From the NCBI RefSeq assembly GCF_001039355.2, contig NW_019775410.1:381956-428920 (forward strand): 46,965 bases of DNA. The letters run 5' to 3'. Shown here piece after piece: positions 24,721 to 34,905 of the stretch; position 1 is the first letter of the stretch; the number at the start of each line of letters is the position of its first letter. Under the pieces are notes generated by a model. The model made no database searches and was not told where the DNA came from. It saw nothing but the letters and a program-made list of their open reading frames with translations. The DNA comes from Lingula anatina. Lineage: Eukaryota; Brachiopoda; Lingulata; Lingulida; Lingulidae. The position numbers and the translations under genes are program-made.

Positions 24721-24850
24721 AACCGTTCTGCACATGCGCATTGAGGGTAGATTGAAAGAAGTAACTTCCGGTATGACGATGTCGTCCTAAGTAGGCGTTA
24801 TGTTTGCACTGACCTATCATCTTTCAATTCATAATTCAGTGGTTTTCGTC
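24690..24850 (-). promoter_or_regulatory. Promoter-like cluster (ETS and NRF1-like sites)
   Basis: On the minus strand the segment reads ACCGGAAGT (24765-24773), a consensus ETS site, followed about 30 bases on by TGCGCATGTGCA, close to the NRF1 palindrome. CpG density is locally raised, and TGACGT and GCGCGC occur at 24384-24402. Such clusters mark housekeeping promoters without TATA boxes. The orientation and the position 4 kb upstream of exon 2 fit the AP-1 sigma gene. Inference only. Confidence 0.4.
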
Positions 24851-25332
24851 ATGAGAGAGTATGTATTTGATAATCTTATTACTACAGTATACGGGGGAAT
24901 GTTGGAAGTGAGCTTTTGATCGTGACTGAACTGTTTTGCTCTGTGTGCAAAACGTGGTAGATCTAAGACTCACGCTACAATGTTCTTTCAATTCAGAGTA
25001 CAGTCATTTTCATTAAAAAGAAATTGTGTGTTTGATAATACTACAACTTTCTCTACGGGGAAACGTTGGAAATGCATGTGCAGCTACGAACTGTAAGTCA
25101 ACAGACTGCTAACCCCGCGTCAATAATCCGTCAGAACGGTTTATTCACGACGACGGTTTCTTCACGTGACACCGGTACTTATTTTAGCACTATTCATTTA
25201 AATTCAATTTAGATAAAACTGCACATATGGTGTCTTTGCCAACTGAACAGACTGTGCAATCACCCTTAACACCATGTAATTTAGGCCTTAAGTTTAAATA
25301 AAACGAAGACATGAAAACCTTAAATTAAAGGA

Positions 25333-25333
25333 N
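25333..25333. other. Assembly gap (single N)
   Basis: A lone ambiguous base 128 bp before the second copy of block 3 begins. Confidence 0.95.
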
Positions 25334-25385
25334 CAAGTCAAAAGGTAAAATGGTTTTTTTCACTTATCGTGTTATCGGTAAAAGT

Positions 25386-25463
25386 GCACGGCGACGACGG
25401 CGCCGACGGCGACGACAGACGCAGATGATGGCTATATGTACAGACACATCTGTGTCTGTACAT
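25386..25463. repeat. CGACGG-type repeat and short palindrome at block edge
   Basis: A GC-rich run of CGACGG-like units (about 25388-25420) is followed by a near-perfect palindrome, TGTACAGACACA, two bases, then its complement (25438-25463). The palindrome ends exactly where similarity to 19866 begins, so it may mark a mis-join or a rearrangement end. Confidence 0.6.
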
Positions 25464-25595
25464 AAAAAAGAAAGGTCACTGTAGCAGATTATGAAGACTT
25501 GGTAATGTTATAATTTTTAAAGAGGTAACTATTAGATTGTGGCTTTGCATCTCCATATTCTCATATAAAATGATATGGTGAACTTGTGTAATTAT

Positions 25596-25639
<44 letters not shown>

Positions 25640-25649
25640 GGATACTTAC

Positions 25650-25758
25650 ACTTCCAAAATACTTATCCAGCAACTCCACGTATCTGTGGATGATCTCCAG
25701 TGTCAATAACTCATTGTCATCGTGTTCAATGGCACAGCAGAAATACAGACTGGCATAC
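25650..25758 (-). CDS. AP1S: AP-1 sigma exon 3, second copy
   Basis: Same splice sites, same phase and the same 36 residues as 20064-20172, with only synonymous differences (for example CACGTA/CACATA and CAATAA/CAGTAA on the plus strand). Silent-only change fits an allele or a very young duplicate. No copy of exon 4 follows it in this block, so alone it cannot yield a complete subunit. Confidence 0.8.
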
Positions 25759-26038
25759 CTAGTAAAGAACAGGACAAAAAAACACTGAACTGGCAGAAAA
25801 ACAGGCTGGTTTAAACATAAGAAGTAAATAAACACTTACCATAATTTCCAGTGTCTTTTGTGAAATGATGTCAAAAGAGAAAATCAATTTTGATACTTTT
25901 GAAAGTGTTGTGCGTTTTAAGCATAAGGAAGGCATGCTGTTTTAACCCTTTAATCACAAGTCAGTCAAATCCTTTGAAGAAATTGACAAAATGTCATGCC
26001 CAGTAGTCATTGGATGCTTACTCCAGATACTTGCCTAC

Positions 26039-26217
26039 CTTTTATATACTATTTTCATATCTTTCCACTCCAGAAAACTGCACATCTTGGGTTTTCTGGC
26101 CAGAATTGTTGTTACTAATTCCCTAGTGATTTTTTTCTTCAATTTATCTGGTTGTGCAGTGTACCATTTTTGTAACCTCAGTTTGCCTTGACGGCTAAAT
26201 AGGAGCATGAACTGCAT
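26039..26217 (-). CDS. AP1S: AP-1 sigma exon 2, second copy
   Basis: Encodes the same 59 residues as 20452-20630, from [11 protein letters not shown] to KIVYK, with conserved acceptor and donor and a synonymous change in the KLRLQ block. If both copies were in one chromosome, exon 3' (phase 0 end) would splice in frame onto exon 2, giving a repeated N-terminal half; that product seems implausible for the compact sigma fold. Confidence 0.8.
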
Positions 26218-26687
26218 CTGGAAAAAATGAAGAAAATTTTGAGGGTTAAGAATTAGCATGTACAGCAATTAACTAAAACTTGTGGTCAGAATATGTGCAA
26301 TATTTGAAGTACCTTTCAATATGTCCAGTAAAATTTACAAATTGGCTCTTGCATAAACCTACACTGGTGGTACAACAAGTACTCATTGGATAGTACAGTT
26401 TAAGAAACAAGAATAAATAATGAATCACAAAATTTGCACCTTCTAAACCTTGTTCAATTAAAGAAATGGCGATAGTCTGGCTAGGAAAACTTAGAGGGAT
26501 ATTTTTTTATTATTATTTTGGCAGTAAAAGTGCCATATAATGGATTTTGCTGGGGTAAACACCATCTCCCATACTTAGCAATGGTTGATGAATTTGTTCT
26601 AATTCAAAGTTAGTAGTGTATTTTTTTTTTTTTTTTTTTTTTTGCTTTTTGAAATAATCCTTTAACTTAACTTAAGAGATAAATACT

Positions 26688-27288
26688 GGTTGTGCTCATA
26701 ATTCGCGCGACAATCCGTATGCGTATACTCCATGTACGTATTAACTCTGTACTCACGCCCCCTGAGAGACAATGGGTTGTTTTGATACACTACAAAAGCC
26801 TGTGCGGGTAGCAAACAATAGCGACGTGGACTCATACAGGGCCTAAGCGCACAGGGGGAGGAGCACATGTAAATTATTGTACGGGCGACCCTTGGAGACG
26901 GGAGTTCGTCCTCGCCAAGCGCGACGGGAAGTAAATTGATGCGCGCTATAATCCGACTTAATTAACAGCTTTCAACTTGGCAGTATTGCACCTTGCTCTA
27001 GGCTGAATGTCGACCTGCCGTCTCGTTGTTTTGTTTGCTTCTTACAATCAGGGGGATGGGCCTCTGCTATTTAATACATTTGAAGGATTTTTTTTTTGTA
27101 GATTTGGTGAATTTCTCGAGCGATCCGTCTGTGGCCCATACCAATTAACTCTTCCGATCTTGGCAGAAGTCTCCCTAATTTTGGACGTATCTACCGATCT
27201 CCCTTTTGTCTCGATACATCACACTTTTCTCTTTGTCCTTACGTTTGGAAACTTCTCAGGTTAAGTGATAGGGGTATAGATAGCACTA
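26688..27288. other. CpG-richer non-coding segment
   Basis: Sequence beyond the duplicated exons has many CpG dinucleotides (CGCGCGAC, GCGACGGG, GCGCGC). It could be promoter-like for a minus-strand transcript or part of an unrecognised repeat. No protein is recognised. Confidence 0.35.
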
Positions 27289-29723
27289 CGGTAAAGTCTT
27301 GAAAATTTCGTCGCTTAAAAATTAATTAATATTTTTAATTGTGTAAATCCGACTAATTTTTCAAAATTACCTCTCCCCGACTCCTGGGTATGACGAAATT
27401 TTCAAAAATCCGGCCTTTGGGCTTTTATCCTTAGCGGCTGTTATCTTTGATCCTCATATATTGCGGGATATTTATTACTACTTCCTAAGTCGTTTTCTGG
27501 TGGTAAATAATAATCTATTTATTACTGCATCTCGATTAAGTTATATTTGACTTACTGTACCCGGTAAGAAACATACCTCCTGATAGAGGAAAAGGATCAA
27601 GATAAGCCTAATTGCCTCCTTGCACATAACCTGGATTTTAAAAAAATACGCAGTTGGCAACGTTTGTTGCAGGCAGGACTTTTCCCAGGATTGAGTGTTA
27701 GGCCTTCTAAAATTATCATCTGTAACTTCCTAAAAAATTACAGGGAGTTAAAATAATTGATCCCGCTGACGATCTTCCGCAATTTAAGTTCCTTGAACTA
27801 ATATGAAAACTGCATTTTATTATTGCTTACATCGCGAACGATCTCCCGATGATGATATGAAAATTGGCTTTTCGTCCCGCTCGGATCGCGAACGATCTCC
27901 CTCTGACGATCTTACGCGAACAAAGTCCTGCCGATATTACGCAAACGATTCTTCGCCGAAGATACATGTATGCCGTGAGCGGGGAAGGGGAGTTAAAGAT
28001 AAAATTTAAAATATATATTATTTATAATATTCAAAGGGGGAGGGGGGTTAAATAATGATCTCCCGCTGTCGATCGTTCGCAAACTAAGTTCCTTGAACTA
28101 ATATGAAAACTGCATTTTATTATTGCTTACATCGCGAACAATCTCCCGACGTGAAAAATGTCTTAACGTCAAGCTAGGATCGCGAACGATCTCCCTCTGA
28201 TATGATCTTACGCGAACAAAGTCCTGAGGATATTACGCGAACGATTCTCCGCCGAAGATATATCGTGAGCGGGTGAGGGGCTGATTAAAGATAAAATGAA
28301 AATGTTTTTAAATCAAAGTGTGTGTGTGTGTGTGTTTGGGGGGGGGGGGGGTTAAATAATGATCTCCCGCTGACGATCTTCCGCGAACGAAGTTCCCTAA
28401 ATCCCTTGAAAAAACATAAAAATTGCATTTCATTCTTGCTTACATCGCAAACGATCTGGCGATGATCATCTTACACGAACGATTCTCCGCCGAAGATATG
28501 CCGTGAGCGGGGAAGGGGGGGTTAAAGATAAAATGAAAAATTTATATTATTTATAAAATTCAAAGGGAAGGGTTAGAATAATGATCTCCCGCTGACGATC
28601 TTTTGCAAACTATGTTCCTTGAGCTAATTTGAAAATTGCATTTCATTCTTGCTAACATCGCGAACGATCTCCCGATGATGAAATGAAAATTGCCTTTTTG
28701 TCTCGCTCGGATCGCGAACGATCTCCCTCTGACGATATTACGCGAACGATTCTCCGCTGCATATATGCCGTGAGCGGGAGAAGGGGGGGTTAAAGATAAA
28801 ATGAAAAATATATTTTATTTATAAAATTCAAAGGGGGAGGGGGGTTAAAATAATGATCTCCTGCTGACAATCTTTCACGAACGAAGTTCCCTTGAACTAA
28901 TATGAAAAGTGCATTTTATTCTCGCGTACATCGCGAACGATCTCCCGGTGAAGATATGAAGATTGCCTTTTCGTCTCTCTCGAATCGCAAACGATATCCT
29001 GCTGATGATCTTACGCGAACGGAGTCGGCTACAAATATGAAAATTATCTTCTCATCTCGTTTGGATCACGAATGATCTGTTGACGATATTACGCGAAAGA
29101 TTCTCCGCTGAAGATATGAAAATTGCCATCTTGTCCCATTCGCATTGCGAACGATCTCCATGTACGAGCCAGGTAATCGTAAAATGGTCCTAAATTGAAC
29201 ATGGACATGAATAGAAGTGACGGGTACATTTCCCTTCGAGATAATATCTTGATTTTTTCATTGTGTCTTCCTTATTTAGGACAGCCGCCGATAACAATAA
29301 CGGCGTTACGAATGACAAAGCCGCGGCCTGTGACTTCTATTTGCCGGCTTGATAACGCACCTTGAGCCAGGTAATAGAAATGAGACAAAAGGCCGACGTT
29401 CCCGCAATTAAGAACGGGAATTCACATCTTAACCACCTATATTGTGAGTAACCGCTCGCAGGGGCGCACTATTGTTCCTATCTCCCATTGAGAGTGTTAT
29501 CGGCAATGATATCCTGATCGTATCATTGTCTTGAATCAACTGACGCATTACCTTCATGTTTGAGCTGGACAACGCGGCCATATTTGGCGACGAACTTTTC
29601 AAAAATTATCGAGTACCTCATTTTTAAGGTCGACGAAGTTTTCAAAGGGAAAAAAATTACCTCGGCGGAAAATCGTCTGCCGACGAAATTTTCAAGAACG
29701 ACGAAATTTTCAAGACTTTACCG
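27289..29723. mobile_element. ~2.4-kb TIR element with TA flanks and internal tandem array
   Basis: The ends are perfect 25-bp inverted repeats beginning CGGTAAAGTCTTGAAAATTT, at 27289-27313 and 29699-29723, each flanked by TA. TA target duplication is typical of Tc1/mariner-type and some other DNA transposons; no superfamily can be fixed. Subterminal copies of GACGAAATTTTCAA or close variants lie at about 27391, 29589, 29624 and 29681, mostly in the orientation of the right end. The interior holds no transposase-like frame; most of it is the array at 27750-29160, which is unusual for a non-autonomous element. Confidence 0.85.
27750..29160. repeat. Higher-order tandem array, ~220-300 bp units
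   Basis: The landmark AATAATGATCTCCCGCTGACGA or a variant recurs at about 27753, 28051, 28352, 28574 and 28847, so unit length varies from about 222 to 301 bp. Within each unit, 15-20 bp motifs such as CGCGAACGATCTCCC, GATATTACGCGAACGATT and GCCGTGAGCGGG repeat again. The units alternate CpG-rich and AT-rich halves. Open frames across it are repeat artefacts. Confidence 0.9.
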
Positions 29724-29735
29724 TATCTTTAAGTT

Positions 29736-30065
29736 ATGGATGGCCAAAATATGTGCACCATTTTGATGGAAGAGGAAGGTGATTGGGTTGACACCCCACT
29801 TGATTGCTATGAACAGGCATTTAAAATATTAGAGTTTAAAGGCTGTAAACCTACAGACTCTGTTGTATTAGAGCAATTGTCCAAAAAATGGAATCATAAA
29901 AGGCTGTATGAATGTTCAGCAGAAATTTTGGTTAGGAATTTGGAGGCGATGAAGAGCAATTTATCGTGTAAGAAATGTTTGGAATTGTTATTTTTTATTA
30001 AAAAAATGTGTTACTTTATCTTGGAATGGCAATTTTCAAAAGCTGCCCCACACCACGGCAGAAGA
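29736..30065 (+). pseudogene. Open frame leading into Mutator-like remnant, unassigned
   Basis: An ATG-initiated frame of 111 codons (MDGQNMCTILMEEEGDW…) starts 12 bp after the right TIR of the preceding element. The N-terminal ~85 residues look protein-like (CYEQAFKILEFKGCKP, LEQLSKKWNHKRLYECSAEI) but I recognise no domain. Its last codons overlap the Mutator-like remnant in another frame, suggesting a broken larger gene. Possibly a former exon of the same transposon. Confidence 0.4.
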
Positions 30066-30320
30066 GGTTGACTTTCAACTGAAACACTTCGAGGAGTGCC
30101 CCCGCAACCACGAAGGCTATGTTTTATGCAGTCATTCCATGGAACTTTATTGGTTATGCTACAATTCATTTGTAGGGGATGGGGACAGCTCAGCCTTCTG
30201 GAGGGTCCAACAACAGCAGCCCTATGTCCGGACATTGAGATTACTAAAGAAGATTGCACAGGCCATATCCAGAAGAGAATGGGCACTAGACTTTGGCCCT
30301 TAGTTGCCAGAAATAAAGGT
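30041..30320 (+). pseudogene. Mutator-like transposase remnant (PF20700-type)
   Basis: In one frame the segment has a CPRNHEG motif (30094-30117) and then FVGDGDSSAFWRVQQQQPY (30169-30225). Past 30225 the familiar continuation, IEITKEDCTGHIQKRMGTRL, is in a different frame. C-x2-N-x-EG followed by GDGDS and EC-x-GH-x-QKRMG is the conserved core of the Mutator-like transposase domain common in invertebrates. The spacing between the first motif and GDGDS is shorter than usual, and at least one frameshift near 30226 separates the halves. This is a dead copy. A GT splice-like site follows at 30318. Confidence 0.75.
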
Positions 30321-31701
30321 AATTATAGTGAAAATACATTGAAGTAAAAAGTACATTTGTACAGGATTGACTTATCTTCAATGCTATATCTGCTTTTAAA
30401 TTAGTTATTGTTTAAACTTTGAAAACATAACTTTATCCACGGCTCCATGATATGTTGTTTTACCTCTCTGTGATAAGTGAAATTTGCAATCTGCTTCTTA
30501 ACCAAAAAAGCCACTCAGTAAATTTCAAGTAAGACAAAAATACAGTTGGACAGTTATGGGATATGTCATGTGCCTGACAGTAACGGCAACAGCAACGACG
30601 CAGATAGACAGACCAATGAGAATATATACAAACACTAACAAAGACCTACATTTACATAAAATATTTTGATAAATAGGGTTATTGTTCTTATATTTTTTAG
30701 ATAATATTACAGATGAAGTTACAGAAACAAGTGCACCCCTTGTAACATGCTTGCAACCAGAAGACTTGTTGTATATATCAGATAAGTACAAAGACAGAAT
30801 ATTATGTTTTGCTCCATCAGAAAATCAACATCCTGAATCTTCATTGTTAGGCCCTATCTATTAACACCCTTTTTAAATCTTCATTGTTAAGCCCTATCTA
30901 TTAACACCATTTTTAAATCCAAATGGAACAAGTCAGACACGCATGTAAAGGACACAACACTAGGTAGACCTCCATCCTGCCACATGCATTCTCTCTATGT
31001 GTTTTTTGGTCAAAACTTACATCATGTACCTATCTCAGAGGATAAGAAAATTATTTAGGTAATTTGCATAAGCTGAGGGCAGTCACACTGTACATATCTA
31101 TAGTGTTTGCAAAGATAGAATGTATCTTGTTCCTTGTTTTTTTTTTATTCTTAAACCATCATTACAAAAAATCCAAGCAAACAGCTCAAATATACTCTGC
31201 AAACATATATGACTGTAAAACATGGTAAATAAAGAGTATGGTTCATCATTATCCAACATGCAACAAGACAAGAAAGAATATTCTAAATCAAGCACCACCT
31301 ATATGCATGATGAACTGTGCCATTTGACTTTATACCATGATAATGTTAGAGATCAATCTCTGTGAAAATCTGTCAACTGGTATTGATAGTATTAGTACAT
31401 CTGTTGAAATATAATTATATTATGTGACCATTTTCACTGAAAGTGCATCCTCGAACATGAATCATGTAACAATAATTACATAGCTGATTATGCATATACA
31501 CGTAGGGAATATTGGCAACAAATATCAAGTTATTACTGTGAACACCACTTTTTCCAGGTGCCTCTGCAATCAACTGGTAACAGGGGAAGTTTCTATGGAG
31601 ATAAAGTCATGCTGGGAGTCTATTGGTGACATCTCCAGACATCTTCATGACCACAAGTGGCTGACTGGGAACAGTGGATTTGTGAAGGGACACACATTAT
31701 C
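30321..31701. other. Mostly non-coding; short exon-like frame at 30703-30863
   Basis: After a TTTTTAG acceptor-like site, a frame runs NITDEVTETSAPLVTCLQPE… to DKYKDRILCFAPSENQHP before a stop. It loosely recalls the FAPGE-x-x-P region of proteins coded next to large transposons, but I cannot assign it. A 37-bp stretch around CTTCATTGTTARGCCCTATC is tandemly duplicated at 30839-30916. The rest is AT-rich without recognised features. Confidence 0.35.
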
Positions 31702-31877
31702 TTAAAGGGATAACAACTGTCCTTGTAAGATGCATATTTTACAATAAATTCACTGAAACAACTTAGAAATGAATGTATGAATGGATTCATTAACCACTGG
31801 TATAAATATGGGCAGATTGTCGATTTCCCCAAGGAAATCTATTTTTTGACCAAAAGGAACAGTTGTTATCCCTTTAA
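31702..31877. mobile_element. TTAA-flanked MITE, copy 2
   Basis: Starts TTAAAGGGATAACAACTGT and ends with the inverted form ACAGTTGTTATCCCTTTAA; length 176 bp. Shares ends and internal sequence with the element at 668-1226. With only TTAA repeated at its edges, it shows the simple insertion structure that the other copy lacks. Non-autonomous. Confidence 0.8.
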
Positions 31878-32637
31878 TAATTGAAGAAACCAATTGAAAG
31901 AAAACTCCAAATCAAGGTGTACTAGCTGGCAAGTGTCCCACCTACTTTGGTGACTGGACTGTGGCAATTTTAAAATGTACTTACATTGTGAAGGATACTA
32001 GTACTGGTGACAGCTCTGACTTCTGACACTGGCACTATTCCCAGACTGAAAGAAATAAAAACAATGTTAACTTTTGCCAAATCTGTGTTAACTTTTACCA
32101 AATCTGTTTCAATATTTGTGATACTTGAACATGGAAATCCTTACAGCAGTAAAAAATAGAGATCAATATTAATATCTGTATGTATATTAAGCTATATTAG
32201 GCACTGTGACATCAGTTGCCTGTAACTACTTGAAGTATACTTTGGTGATGTAATGTGAGGGAAGTGGGAAAATTACAGCAACTGGTCACAAGACAAAAAT
32301 TACTTAAACCCAAAAGAAACACAAGAGGTGATTAATGGTGAGTTTTTCTCCATGGAAAAAGGAAAAGAGATCATGTTATTACCTGTTACCATGGTTTCCC
32401 ATTTCTGGCTTGTCACATTCTATTTATCATAAATCTTGCCATATTTCATGTTTTGTACATGAGGGTAAGACAAAGGGATGCTCCTGCTGGTGTCCGTTAC
32501 CCTTCCATTTTAAAAAGTCATGCTCATGCAGCCAGCCTGTGAATCAGTTCTCTCGGAAGCCACCGTGTCGTACAAAAAGGGATGCTGGAAAAAGAGACAG
32601 AAGATTACACTATGAAGAAATAGATGTTATCAAGAAA
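31878..32637. other. No gene recognised
   Basis: A plus-strand open frame of 103 codons (32335-32646) is Cys-rich in its second half (CSCWCPLPF, CSCSQPVNQF) but matches no family I know and runs into the 15-bp minisatellite. I treat it as probably non-coding. Confidence 0.4.
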
Positions 32638-32955
32638 GACACCTGACAGAGTGACACCTGACAGAGTGACATATGACACAGTGACACCTGACAGAGTGAC
32701 ATATGACACAGTGACATCTGACACAGTGACACCTGACAGAGTGACACCTGACACAGTGACATCTGACAGAGTGACATATGACACCTGACAGAGTGACATA
32801 TGACACAGTGACATCTGACAGAGTGACATCTGATAGCTTTATGAAGGAATATGAAATGTGACACCTAACAATGTGACAGCTGCCAGCATGACACTTGGCA
32901 ATATAACACCTGACAGTCTGACACCTGGCAATGTGACACCTGGCAATGTGACAGG
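32638..32955. repeat. 15-bp minisatellite (GAGTGACACCTGACA)
   Basis: About thirteen nearly perfect 15-bp units alternate GAG/CAG starts and ACC/ATA/ATC middles between 32638 and 32830, with one unit shortened to 7 bp near 32780. More diverged units (GTGACACCTGGCAAT type) continue to about 32955. The period is a multiple of three, so long minus-strand frames of repeated SLCQ-like residues arise; these are artefacts. Confidence 0.95.
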
Positions 32956-33460
32956 TTCAGGCCAGTTGAGAAACTTTTCAAATTTAAAAATAAACTGAAA
33001 TGAACCCTGCAGTACAGACTCTTTGACCTCAGATTTTTTTTAACAAAATTAAGAACAGTATAATCAACATATCATCCCCACCTCGAGTTTTGCTATTTAA
33101 GGAATTGAATCTAAATAATATGGCCATCACTAACACTACCTGGTAAGGTGTGGGAAATAACAGCTCAACACAGATAAACCAATTGGAAAAAATTTCTATT
33201 TGTGACCTATCAACGATATGCTATATATTTGTTTCTTACATAGCCTAAGATAATGATACATTACAACAAAGTTACCTATTATGTGGCAACTTCATCAGAG
33301 TGCAAGTAGCACCAGAATTTTCACCTTACACACAGTGTCAAAAGACAACATGAAGTCCAGGTACCTGTCATCTCAGAAATGTACCCTTGTGGATTACAGC
33401 ATATTTAGCTTGTGATCAACAATTTCAGCACTCAAGTGACAGTGAAGAAGAAGATTTGAC

Positions 33461-33613
33461 ACCATATACTGTATTTGCAGGGAGCCTTACCAGGGCAGAT
33501 TCATGATTCAATGTGACTATTGTCATGAATGGTATCATGGATCCTGCGTCATTGTCACTTCAACTGAAGTGCTTAACATTGATAAATACAAGTGTGCACA
33601 ATGTCAAATCTAA
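33461..33613 (+). pseudogene. PHD-finger fragment at a C-terminus
   Basis: The frame reads YCICREPYQGRFMIQCDYC, then HEWYHGSC, about 19 residues, and YKCAQC before a TAA stop. The Cys/His order C-x-C, C-x2-C, H-x-x-x-H/C, C-x2-C matches a PHD zinc finger, a reader of histone tails in chromatin proteins and a frequent C-terminal module of YqaJ-nuclease transposon proteins. Just upstream, an acidic stretch (DSEEEDLTP) is in another frame, displaced by what looks like a repeated TA at 33465-33468. So this is probably the broken tail of an older mobile-element gene; a real exon with a nearby acceptor is less likely. Confidence 0.65.
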
Positions 33614-33649
33614 TCATCATTATTTTTCCATTGTTATTACAGATATGGC

Positions 33650-34619
33650 AAATAACATCGAAGCACCACCAGTTGTGAAGGAGGTTTCTCTTCCCTTGCA
33701 ACATGGGTCTCCAATTTGCCTCAGTTTTCGGCCTTACAAGCTCACAGTACCCTTACCGCTGGTAAGGCCTCATAGCAGTATGTACAAAAACCTTGAGACA
33801 CTTAAGTACCTGAAAGTATCCACGTTCTGGCAATCTCTGTGGGTCCTCTGTTGCACCTTGTAGTATGTAAATCCAATTAAAAGTGTTTTCGTGTCCCTTC
33901 AGGCACGAGGTTCATAAAGTTTTGCTCTTTTTATTTCATCTTCCTCCTGCACTGACACAACAGCACGACATACTGTCGAAGTCTCGCAGAAAGGGCGACC
34001 ACCTTTTCAAGGTTGACCTCGAAATGGGGACCTGTTACCAATGTAAACTTTTACCGACCTCTAGCGACAAGTGGTGAAGAATGGTGTTTGATCCATATAG
34101 GCGACCTCCCATTATACATGTTTTACAAGCATTTGGTCATCCATTTGTGCATCTGTAGAATATGGGCAACCTTCGTTTTAAAACCTACATGAATAAATAT
34201 TTTTGAAATTTTATAATAATTGTGTTAAATAGCAATAAATTTTTTTTTTAATTATAACGTATTGTATTATTTTTTATTATTAATAAATTTTTATTTCTAT
34301 GGAGCCCTTTATCAAAATACATAAATGAATAAAATTAAAAAGAAAAATGAAAAAAAAAATTTACTTATTTTTGGTATCTGTTTATTATTATCTAAATTTA
34401 AAATGAAAAATGAAAATTTTACAGTGGAAGGAAGAAGTAAACGTAAATATCTTAAGGGTTATTAAGACAAGAATTTTTTTTATTTCTACTTAACAAAAAC
34501 ATCTAAATATTTATAAGAGATGTTATGGCAAATTAAATACCAGCATGCACTCAGTCATTTTGCATACGCAAATACTACCAATTTTTAAATTAATTTTCAA
34601 TGTTCTTTGAATATTTTAG
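33650..34619. other. Possible 5' part of the DUF6589-type gene, then AT-rich DNA
   Basis: Following a TTACAG site, an ATG at 33653 opens 39 codons (MANNIEAPPVVKEVSLPL…) ending at a GGTAAGG donor-like site at 33761. A second open stretch (HEVHKVLLFLFHLPPAL…, ending CYQCKLLPTSSDKW and TGA at 34075) follows. The phases of the two do not fit each other simply and neither is recognised. From 34180 the DNA is very AT-rich. Confidence 0.3.
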
Positions 34620-34694
34620 AAATATGTAGCAGAAAAAGAGAAAGCGATATTAGACGAGGGCGGCACACCTGTCACAGTCTACAGTGAATTTGGG
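34620..34694 (+). CDS. Exon of DUF6589-type gene: KYVAEKEKAILDEGG…
   Basis: A TTTTAG acceptor and a GTTAGC donor bound 25 codons, KYVAEKEKAILDEGGTPVTV followed by YSEFG, phase 0 at both ends. It joins in phase to 35079-35154. No domain is recognised in this piece; it is called because four consecutive predicted exons are phase-compatible. Confidence 0.5.
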
Positions 34695-34787
34695 GTTAGC
34701 TTAATTGTTTAATGTTTTATGAAAAGAAAAAGATACATATTTTTTTCATGATATAAGAAAATAATGTCTAAATATAAGCAATATCCA

Positions 34788-34905
34788 TGTGCAGTGGCGG
34801 ATTTATGATCCGTTCTATTTTTAAATGACAACTTTGAGTAGCTGAATAATAGTTCTAAACCGTACCAAATGGCACCTTTTGCCCTCTAAAATACTAAAAT
34901 ATTTA
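34788..34905 (-). repeat. Dispersed repeat, inverted relative of 41890-42056
   Basis: Starts CAGTGGCGGATTTA and includes ACCAAATGGCACCTTTTG followed by a GCCCTCT run, matching the reverse complement of the right part of the element at 41801-42056. It lies in an intron of the DUF6589-type gene. The remainder to about 35050 may belong to the same element. Confidence 0.7.

Larger units (their letters stand above)
25461..26687. repeat. Duplicated block 3, copy B
   Basis: Repeats 19866-21092 including AP-1 sigma exons 2 and 3. On the high-coordinate side similarity stops within AAGAGATAAATAC, after which the sequence becomes unrelated to copy A and richer in CpG. Copy B therefore has different flanks on both sides. 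Confidence 0.9.

Noticed and set aside
27803-28055. Overlapping open frames rich in Arg, Ser and Asp
   Set aside because: They follow the tandem array units and change with each unit; no codon-level conservation.
32605-32864. Overlapping minus-strand frames of repeated SLCQVSLCHM-like residues, resembling a repetitive protein
   Set aside because: The pattern is a direct product of the 15-bp minisatellite, whose period is a multiple of three; all frames on that strand stay open.
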